64,000 bases of DNA from Symbiodinium natans (taxonomy: Eukaryota; Sar; Dinophyceae; Suessiales; Symbiodiniaceae): contig CAJNDS010002162.1 in assembly GCA_905221605.1 (NCBI GenBank), positions 545,416-609,415 of the forward strand, read 5' to 3'. Positions 9,109 through 16,741 of the stretch are shown here, piece by piece. Position 1 is the stretch's first letter, and each line of letters begins with the position of its first letter. Made by a program: the position numbers and the translations under genes. Below the pieces are notes generated by a model. That model was given only the letters and a program-made list of their open reading frames with translations, did not search any database and was not told the origin of the DNA.

Positions 9109-9448
9109 ATGTGCTCAAGAGTTCGCTAAAGAACGGCCTGCAAATGTGATAATGAAGCACATGTGCCATGTATGCAAACGACCACGAACCTCTGTTTGAG
9201 CAGGGCTGAGCGCGGCACAAGCACTTTGCATTTTACACAAGAGAAGAATTCAAGCAGCTGTGCCTACTGCGAAGCCCCGAAAAACCACATGAAAAACGTC
9301 TGCATAAATCATGCCCATGCAAGATCTGCAAACACACGTGGTAGAAAACTCAGAAACTTTAAAGACAGTTTTGCGTTGCCCCTTCTTCAACAAGGGGGAA
9401 GGGGCACCTATAAATCAAAGACCACTCTATCCGCAAGCGGAGCGCGTA
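9094..9448 (-). repeat. Split direct repeat A1 (5' end of YR-1)
   Basis: 355-bp copy of A2. Its outer edge at 9448 (GCGCGTA) is where similarity to the internal A2/B1 junction stops, which sets the 5' end of the element. Transcription presumably starts here. Confidence 0.85.
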
Positions 9449-12400
9449 TTCCAGCATCTTCCTTGTTTTGGATTCTTGTCTGTTTGCGGCTTTAAGCCGC
9501 CCGGACGTAGGGTTCATAGGGCCGAGTGCTCATCTCCTAGACCCAGAAGCACCACTCGGTCCAGGTCAAGAGTGCTTTGTCCAAACAGACTGTCCAGAAC
9601 AGCATCTCCACAACTCCGTCTGCGTTGAACAGTTAAGCTGTGGCCCGAAAGTGCTTCTCCCAATGCTTTTCCCTGTGCCCCAGTTTCGGTGCTCGGTGGC
9701 CTTCAGAGCGGACTGCTGAAGCCACTCATCGTCTCATCAATAGACGAGTTGATACCTGCTTAGGGTTTTTAGGGTTTTTGACATCGTGTCCTTGCCGATT
9801 CAGGGCCTGGAGTGCTCCCTCTTTTCGCATCTGACTGCCGATCGCATCAAGTTTGGGCAGTTTAGGCCGTAGGTACATGCTGAGCAAGAGGCAAATCCTT
9901 CTGGCGCGATAGCAGACGCCACTCTTGGCTTCAAGGACGCTCCCAATTTTCTTTCCCTCGTTGCCAGAGTATACTCCTCATGACGGGCTCGAGGCTGTGG
10001 ATGGCTGTGGCTTGTCTGCTGTGAATTGGCCCTTGGCTTGCCGCTCTGTGAACTGCGAGAGGGGCGCCTCCAGCAGCATGCCCAACAACACGCCCAGAAC
10101 AGCAAGCCTAGCCATGCTCTCGCACCCGATGTCATGCACCGTAACTCCGACCTGCACGGTCAGCTGATCAATGCATGAGTCTTGCGCAAGCGGAACTCGG
10201 CCATACTGTTTAGGTACAGCATGGTACAGCATGAGCCTGTTCAGGATCGTCAGCGCCTGCTTGGAGCAACAAGTCTTGCGAATATCATGGATGTTTCAAA
10301 TTGCTTCAATCAGGCGCTCACTGCAAATAGCAGCCTGGGAAGATTTGCTGCGCGAGCAGTCCTTCAGCCGTTTGCCGGCACCGGAATGCTCAAGGCTTGG
10401 CAACGCCGGAATGACTGCGCAGAGTGCTAGCGAATGCCTGGCTGGTGGCACTTTCCGCGCACCTTCAAGCCTTTCAAGCCTTGCAGGCCGACCAGGAGGC
10501 TGCAACAGGACTGTGGCCCTTCAGAGAACGGGCTGTGTTGCGACGGGGAGACGGCGGGTTTTCGGATCCGTGATCGTCCGTGATCGTGCATCAGTGCATC
10601 CTTCACAGGTTACTGGAACCGGCGCGGCCAGCAAGACCATGCAAGACCCGCCTCGCAAAATCTGCCTAGATGCCGCATCGAGGACACAGGTGTCTGGTGA
10701 GGTCAAGGTGCTGAGGTATGGTGGCTGTTACTGTTCAGTCTCAGTCTCAGTCTGCGTGCCTGTCATGCGGCTGGCGCTTTTGTGCCAAACAGGGTATGCT
10801 GAGGCGTTTCTCTTTTCTGTCCTGCTTTGGCGCGCCGCCCGCAGAAGGAAGAGTTTGGCACAGCACGATCTTGAGAACGCTCGTCCACTGGATTGCACTT
10901 CAGCCGTGTGGGGCTTTGCTCGCCAGAGCATGACCACACGGCGTGCCATCTGCACGTGTGTCGCAGTTTGGTCATTCAGCCAGTTTGCGGCAGGAAGATA
11001 CCCGGGTCAAACTAATGTATTCTGATAAGGGTCCTAGGTAGCCGGCATACAATCCGGGCTCCCGGAAATTGTTTGGGAGGGGGGTCTTATGGGGTACGGA
11101 GGACGTTCCTTGACACACAGCTCCTTGGCTCAGAACTCAGCTGAAGACTTCTAAGAGCCTTGGCTTCGGTAAGGGACGCTGTCCAAAAAATGTGCACACG
11201 ATGTTTCGAACTTCTAAGGAAATTAAGGAAATATGTTTATCCAGGGGCTGATGTGTCTGCCAATTCTACAACTGGAAGAAAAAAACTCCCAAGACGAACG
11301 TAATCAACCTACCAAACATACATTTTGCTGCACTGTCGATTCCCAGGAGCATATTGTATTTTAAGGGGGGGGGGGGTTAACAAGTGGTTAGGGCCGAGTA
11401 TGCAGGAAATCCATTCCACGCCGTTCAGGTTGGCCGCGTGTGCGCAGTGAGACAGACGTGGCCCTCGCCAAGCAGGAAAGCCCCGTAATCCACAAGGAGC
11501 ACCTGCCAGGCCGCACGGCACGGGATGCTGGGTAGAATGCCGTGTGCAAGTCTGAAGTGAAGGAGTCACTTCTGGTGGCAAGTAGCTATGGTGCCCGAAG
11601 TAATCCACAAGGAGCACCTGCGCGCAGAGTTCACACGATCTTGGGTAGAATGCCGATCGCGTGTGCAGGCCTGAAGCGGACGGTGGCCGGCCCGTGCGGC
11701 CAGCCTGCGATGCATTGTGTCAAGCCGAAAGAAACGGGCCTTGCCAGCTCGCAGTTCACCCGAAAGGTCCGAAAGGTGCACATTGGAGGACATCCGCCCA
11801 TTTTCTGGCGTGCATCCGACTTGCAGGAGCTCCTTTCGGAGATTTGAAGGGGGCTTGTGGAGGGCTCCGGTCTCATGATGTCTCATGTAGGCAGTAGGTC
11901 AGGGTCCGTGAAGTGCATCTCAAGCTCCGTTCCGTCCTGCTGTCCTCAGTTTGCGGCGGAACCCTAAACCTCGCTTTCCGAGAGGTGCGACCAAAAACTC
12001 CTGACAGCCGGCGGATGTCGATAAACATTCAGAGAATGTTCCGTTGCCCCATCCCCCTATCTAATCCAACTTTATATAAACTATTATGGTGAAAATATCT
12101 CACTTTTCTACGTTTTCTTGTAGAAAAACTCAAAAACTTCTAGTCGTAACACGCTGGGGATGGCAAGAGTCTGGTCGCACCTTGTCCTCACTCAGGATCT
12201 GTCGGTGCTGCGCCGCCCTCACAGTTAGGGCAGCTTCACATGGCTTCCGGCCTTCCAGCAACCAGTGATTCGTCGTGGGGCTCGGACTTCCTGATGTGAA
12301 CCCGACTATCACGGAAGCTGAGCCATATCTTCGGAAGCCGAATGAGACTCAACCAGAAGAAAGCATCAGAGACAGCAGACCGGCGTGGTCCAAAGCATCT

Positions 12401-12720
12401 CGTAAGCCCACGCCGTCAGCCCTGCCGCTGATTAAGCAAAGCAGAAAATGAAATCGCCAAGGGACAGGGTGGCCTAGGCAGCAGATCTTTTCGTAGAAAG
12501 AGTTGAGTCGTGGAAGACCTCAGCACGCAATGTGGAGCTTCAAACGTGAGCGTTGTTGCACCTGTTGTTGCAGCCGTCCCCCCCAAACAAGCTGGGCATT
12601 TGAAGTCTTGGCCGCTCCAGATTGTGCAGGTGCTCGACCCGCCAATGCCTGTCTCAAGCAGACTGCGACGCAGCGGCAAACGAAAGCGAACGCTTGAGAC
12701 CCTTGAGAGCGAAGGTTCTG
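9449..12720. other. Unassigned region, 3.3 kb
   Basis: No gene is supported. A 15-base palindrome GCGGCTTTAAGCCGC lies near 9486, a G-run of about 13 near 11366, and an AT-richer patch at 12000-12140. The longest open frame (plus strand, 10171-11025) has a composition typical of non-coding GC-rich DNA and no motifs. Short duplications such as AGTAATCCACAAGGAGCACCTG (compare 11486 and 11598) suggest old local rearrangement. Confidence 0.5.
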
Positions 12721-13640
12721 TCAAGCCCCCGCCAAGCCAGGAGGCTGAGGCAACTGGGTTGCACTGCAGTGCTGTGCAGCCTCTGGTAGTTCCTGCTGTA
12801 AATCACCCCTGCTCGGTTCCCCCAACACGATACTAACATGAGATACTGCTTTACTACTTCCTGGTTGTGCTCCCGAGCCTTGCAGTCCCTTCGTGGGCCT
12901 CGGTTGTTCAGCCTGAGGGCTGAGATAAGGGGGAGGAGCCGGCGCTCTCCCTTCCCTTACCTTGTGGGTCACAAGGCTCATCCAAGGTCGCCTCACGTGC
13001 CTTTCAGAGGGCCCGTTATGTTGGGCCATACAAGCACCCCGGAACAAAAACTGACTCCTGCACGTAACGCAGGATGGCAAGGGAACCCAGCGACCAATCA
13101 CTTGAATCACTGCCAAGTGTATCCCTGCTCTTGCGAAAAGCTGCGCTCCGGCAACTCGGAAGCAATGTTGCGACCATTTTTCGAGCATGGCCGAACTCCA
13201 TTCCGAGAGGGATTCCTTCTGGAGCGCGAACGCGCACGCTCGTGCTAGCTGAGTAAGCTGCCTCTGTGTCGGTGGACACGAACCTCTGCCAAAGAGCGGA
13301 CGCTCTGGGTCGTACGACCCCTGCAACCTTTGTCTCACGACCAAAGCGAGCAAGCTGTGGAAAACGCACAGTGGGTGGCGACCTCTTCGGCAGCTGCACT
13401 TCTGCAAGCGAGTAAACATCACTGCAGGCGAACACTTGTCCGCACAGTTGTGCTCGTGTACAGGCCGACAGACACAAACATGTTTCCGAAAACAACCTTT
13501 TCCTTCAAGATCTGTCTTGGACGCCGGCAGGCGCACAGTGATCGACCGCTCCTCTCTGTTAAACCGAATGTCGGCGCCCTTGATGTTAGCGACCTCTATG
13601 CCGCGGAGCAAAAACCAAGCGGCCGATTCCTTTCGACCCT
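12721..13640 (-). pseudogene. Decayed tyrosine recombinase catalytic domain (third YR)
   Basis: About 300 residues are open and correspond to the C-terminal half of a tyrosine recombinase: LLRGIEVA with the first catalytic Arg, a basic segment with SKTD, then WSQHCFRVAGAQLFARAG (H-x-x-R box type) and VIQVIGRW (H/W position). No clear Tyr nucleophile follows. The frame is closed by a TAG near 13640 just upstream of the first motif, so the N-terminal half is lost. It differs from the two retroelement YRs in keeping the canonical R in the third box, suggesting a Crypton-like or other YR transposon relic. No RT lies beside it. Confidence 0.6.
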
Positions 13641-13962
13641 GCTTGCCCTACGACTGGTGGCACTCGAAACATGCAAACTTTCTACCAGCGGACCTGTTCT
13701 TTCATGGGCAGTACTGCCCAAGCTAAGAGCACAACGACCTGGTAGCGACTTCCCTTGCGCAACCCTTGCTCTCGTCAAACACATACGGACGCACACCACA
13801 CTGCACGTACCTTCTGACTTTTCCTCGCGCTGCCGACTAGCTCGTCGCCGCAACTAACCACATCCTGAGGACGATCGGTCAGCCACGGCACCTGCATGCC
13901 TTTTCTTGCAAAACTCGGCGCACCGCGACCAGCCTTGGCCACGGCCTCTGGGCACCTCGTCT

Positions 13963-14310
13963 ACTTGCAGAATTTCTCGCACTCCAGCTTCAAGGCGATC
14001 AGGCTGGGGAACTTGGCATCCGAGCAGTAGTCATTGGCAAAGTTCGCCATGGCAATGAACCACTTCAGCCAGGCACGCTGGGTGATCGGCTGCCCACCTG
14101 CAGCCTTCCAGTCAAGGGAAAGACCCCCAGGACTTTGCGAGACATGCCGGGGATAAGCTCGGTCAGGTGGGTCTGTGGGTGCACCGCCGTCTCAAGGATC
14201 TTCTCCCAGAGCTCCTCGTCTGTCAGCGTGGACAGCTTGAGCCAATCCGCCTTGGCCTGGGCAAAACGGTTCATGACCTCCGCCGGTAGCACTTCACTGA
14301 CGAGCGCCTG
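13963..14310 (-). pseudogene. 3' part of a dinoflagellate gene interrupted by the Copia element
   Basis: Reading on the minus strand from the LTR, the peptide ALVSEVLPAEVMNRFAQAKA continues in frame from GEEWQ on the other side of the Copia element (36082 onward) once one copy of the 5-bp duplication is removed. A frame change near 14115 then leads into the probable C-terminus ANFANDYCSDAKFPSL, ending at a stop at 13963-13965. The product is unknown. Two frame breaks besides the insertion make it a pseudogene, or a member of a repeated family that was already decaying. Confidence 0.6.
14306..14310. repeat. Target-site duplication GCCTG (left)
   Basis: GCCTG immediately outside the left LTR is repeated at 36077-36081 outside the right LTR. 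Five bases is the usual Copia duplication length. Confidence 0.9.
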
Positions 14311-14444
14311 TAAAAGTTTAAAGGCTACTCTTAACCTTTCCTAGAACACAAGTTCTCCTCACACTTTTCTCTACTCGCGGCGCTCCACGAGGGGCGGTGC
14401 TTGAGCCTATATACAGTCGGGCATGAAAAGTGAAATGTTTGTTA
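14311..14444 (-). repeat. Copia 3' LTR
   Basis: 134 bp, TAAAAGTTTAAAGG to AATGTTTGTTA on the plus strand, apparently identical to 35943-36076. A TATATA sequence near 14409 on either strand could be a promoter element. The ends are TA...TA-like rather than TG...CA. Confidence 0.9.
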
Positions 14445-14995
14445 CGCCCTCTTTGAAACTCGTTGGGTGAAACGATTTTCAAACACCTTCTCACTTTTCT
14501 CTCATGCTCCGTTGAGCCCATCCTTCCTTTTTCTCATACCCCTTCGGGTAAACCTTCTTCTTTCTTCTTTGGCTCCTGGAGCAAATTGAAACACTTCTGT
14601 GCAACTGCAACTCTACGTGCACCAAATCGATTCTACTGCTTGCACTCACTTTTTCTCGCCAGTGTCGAGCTCGTCGTAGTCCAGCAGTAACTCAGCATTT
14701 CGTTTCTTTGAAACTTGTGCTTTCGTTCGTGGTGCTCCGTGGCTTGCAACAAAACCATCATACCAATTCTTCGTAGCTTCTTTTGAAACACGAGACCACT
14801 GCACGCCTTTCTCACAAGCGGCTTTTGCATTGTCTCTTTGCTTTTCAAAGCACCTTCCATTTTCGCCATTGGCTTGGTGAAACGAATTGTTTGTGAAACT
14901 GATTTCTACCTTTCGGTCTTCGCAAAATGCGGTATTTGGGCCATTGCCCTCAGAATCCTGGGCTTTCGCCCTCATCCTTCTCAGATCTTCAGCGC
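14445..14995 (-). other. Copia 3' untranslated region with a possible small ORF
   Basis: Between the accessory ORF stop (14996) and the 3' LTR. The minus strand holds an open frame at 14646-14975 (109 residues, charged, ending ELLLDYDELDTGEKK) that could be a last small exon-like piece or a frame-shifted continuation of the accessory ORF. No domain is visible. A purine-rich AAAGAGGGCG next to the LTR (14445-14454) may be the polypurine tract. Confidence 0.45.
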
Positions 14996-16741
14996 TTACA
15001 GATCCTCTTTGTCGATCTCGGCTGTCGGCTCCTTGGCCTCGCTTCCTTTGGCCTTTTTCCTTTCTTCCTTCTTTGCCTTCTTCTCTTCTTTCTTTGCCTT
15101 CTTTCTCTCTTCACGTTCCTTTCTCCTTTCTTCTCTCTTGATCTTCTTGATGTTCTCCTTTGCTTGCTTCTTCTTCGCTTCTTCATCGCTTGTCTGGACT
15201 TCTTCGACGGTTGGTCCTGGCGTTTCTGGCTCCTTTCTCTTCTTGAGCGTCTCCAACCCCCATTGGGGATTCGGTGGCATTCCCTTTGGCTCGGCAGGTC
15301 TCTCGCTCATATCCACCATCTTCTGGACTTCATCATTGACTTCCTTTGCTCCTGCCTTTTCCTTCTCGGCTTTGACTTTGGCCTCAACCTCTTGGCCTTG
15401 CTTCTGGTACCAGCACCTTTGGTGGGTGTGGCTTCCCCACCCCGTATGCTCAGACGGGTTCTTTGTTGTGTACCAGCACCACTTGCACCACAGACCACGC
15501 TTCTCCTTCTCTCGCCAATCGAGACTTGGGACTTTTCCCGTGATCTCCTTTGCCAAATCCAGCATCTCTTGGCACTTGATCGCACGATGCGATCCCTTAC
15601 AGAAAAAGCATCCGGGCTGGCGCGTTCCCGTCTCCTTTTCGCTTCGGGTGCTCCTTTCACTTGACTTCAAAAGCCACCTTGGGTTGACCTTGCTCAGGTC
15701 ATCTTCTCTCTTTTTCTCCTTTCCTTCACCTTCATCCTTCTTCTCTTCGATGGCATCATCAACTTGCACAACTTCTGCCATCTCCTTGCGCATCTTCAAC
15801 GGCTTTGGCATTGCCTTTGTCTTCACCTGCCTTTCCGAGCCTGCAGCCATTGACTCTGCCTCGCTGGCTCCTTCGGCCAATTTCCTTTTGCGCATTCGCT
15901 CGAGTAAGGACACTCTCGGTCTTTCTTCGAAAATCCGACCGTAGTCTGGCGATGCTTCCACCAAACACTTCATCACTTCTTCACTTGTCTCTACAAGCAT
16001 CCTTACCACGCTCAGCATTCTTCTCGAGTGCTTGAACTCATTGTACTCCGCCAAATGTCCTTCAGCTTCCTTCTTCTTCTTCTGCATCGTGGACTTAAGG
16101 CTTTTGCACTCTTCCATCATCTTCTCAACCTCGCGGTACTTTTCGCCATATGCCCGTTCGGCATCTTCCGCTTCCTTTTCTGCATTGGCGACATCTTCGT
16201 ACATCAACTCGTCCGAGTCCTTCTCATCTTCTTCCTGCTCCTTCAGGGCTGCCAACCATTGTTGCACCCTTGTTCCATATCCCGTTGGAATCTTCACGAC
16301 TGGACTCTCCATCGTCTCTTTGAACTCTTGGAACATTCTCTGCGTCGCTTCGGACCTTAGGGCGTCGCCATCGATCCCTGTCTCTTCGAGCATCTTTGCT
16401 CCCCTTTCGTCCAGCTGCATTGAGCTTAAGATCGTTGGCCATAGGCCTTCCTTTGCCAGGAGGACGTATCTTTCATCGTCGTCGGCCTTCTCGGCCTCTT
16501 CCTCCTTTTTTTCCTTCCTTCTCAGGCGCTTCTTCCTGGTCCTTGACTTCTTCCTGGTCCTTGACTTCTTCCTGGTCCTTGACTTCTTCCTGGTCCTTGA
16601 CTTCTTCCTGGTTCTTGACTTCTTCCTGGTTCTTGGCTTCTTCCTGGTCCTTGTCTTCTTTCTGGTCCTTTTCTGCTTTCTTCTCCTTTTTCTCGTCGCT
16701 CGAACTTGACTCGCTTGAAGATGACTCGCTTGCAGAATCAC
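14996..16741 (-). CDS. Copia accessory ORF, C-terminal part (coiled coil, zinc-knuckle-like)
   Basis: 581-residue frame lying after RNase H, the position of env-like genes. The first 75 residues are the alternative-frame reading of the 18-bp repeat and are probably not translated as such; the true product likely enters this frame near 16510 from the 16473-19691 frame. Then: globular segment 85-165, acidic coiled coil 165-235, basic segment 275-320, a C-x2-C-x3-H-x4-C knuckle-like motif (C378, C381, H385, C390), a second Cys/His cluster around 419-443 (CKWCWY), and a Lys/Glu-rich tail. It looks like a nucleic-acid-binding structural protein. No homologue recognised. Confidence 0.6.
   Translation of the reverse strand: MILQASHLQASQVRATRKRRRKQKRTRKKTRTRKKPRTRKKSRTRKKSRTRKKSRTRKKSRTRKKSRTRKKRLRRKEKKEEEAEKADDDERYVLLAKEGLWPTILSSMQLDERGAKMLEETGIDGDALRSEATQRMFQEFKETMESPVVKIPTGYGTRVQQWLAALKEQEEDEKDSDELMYEDVANAEKEAEDAERAYGEKYREVEKMMEECKSLKSTMQKKKKEAEGHLAEYNEFKHSRRMLSVVRMLVETSEEVMKCLVEASPDYGRIFEERPRVSLLERMRKRKLAEGASEAESMAAGSERQVKTKAMPKPLKMRKEMAEVVQVDDAIEEKKDEGEGKEKKREDDLSKVNPRWLLKSSERSTRSEKETGTRQPGCFFCKGSHRAIKCQEMLDLAKEITGKVPSLDWREKEKRGLWCKWCWYTTKNPSEHTGWGSHTHQRCWYQKQGQEVEAKVKAEKEKAGAKEVNDEVQKMVDMSERPAEPKGMPPNPQWGLETLKKRKEPETPGPTVEEVQTSDEEAKKKQAKENIKKIKREERRKEREERKKAKKEEKKAKKEERKKAKGSEAKEPTAEIDKEDL

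Larger units (their letters stand above)
411..9448 (-). mobile_element. YR-1: complete DIRS/Ngaro-type tyrosine-recombinase retroelement
   Basis: About 9.0 kb, read on the minus strand from 9448 to 411. Two repeat pairs define it in split order: A1 (9094-9448), the ORFs, B1 (1062-1346), A2 (708-1061), B2 (411-695). This A1-ORFs-B1-A2-B2 arrangement is the established signature of PAT/Ngaro-type YR retrotransposons, which re-integrate as circles by tyrosine recombinase and make no target duplication; I see none in the flanks. Order along the transcript: coiled-coil ORF, YR, Gag-like, Pol (dioxygenase-like, methyltransferase-like, RT, RNase H). All four reading frames look intact, so it may be young. 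Placing YR first differs from the usual Gag-RT-RH-YR order. Confidence 0.85.

Noticed and set aside
10171-11025. 284-residue plus-strand open frame
   Set aside because: Composition follows GC-rich non-coding DNA, opposite-strand frames are also open, and there is no motif or neighbouring homologue.
11360-11380. G-run of about 13 as a G-quadruplex signal
   Set aside because: Single homopolymer without spaced G tracts; likely slippage.
14838-16709. Long plus-strand Phe/Ser-rich frames resembling membrane proteins
   Set aside because: They are the reverse complement of the Lys/Glu-rich Copia accessory ORF (AAG/GAA read as CTT/TTC).
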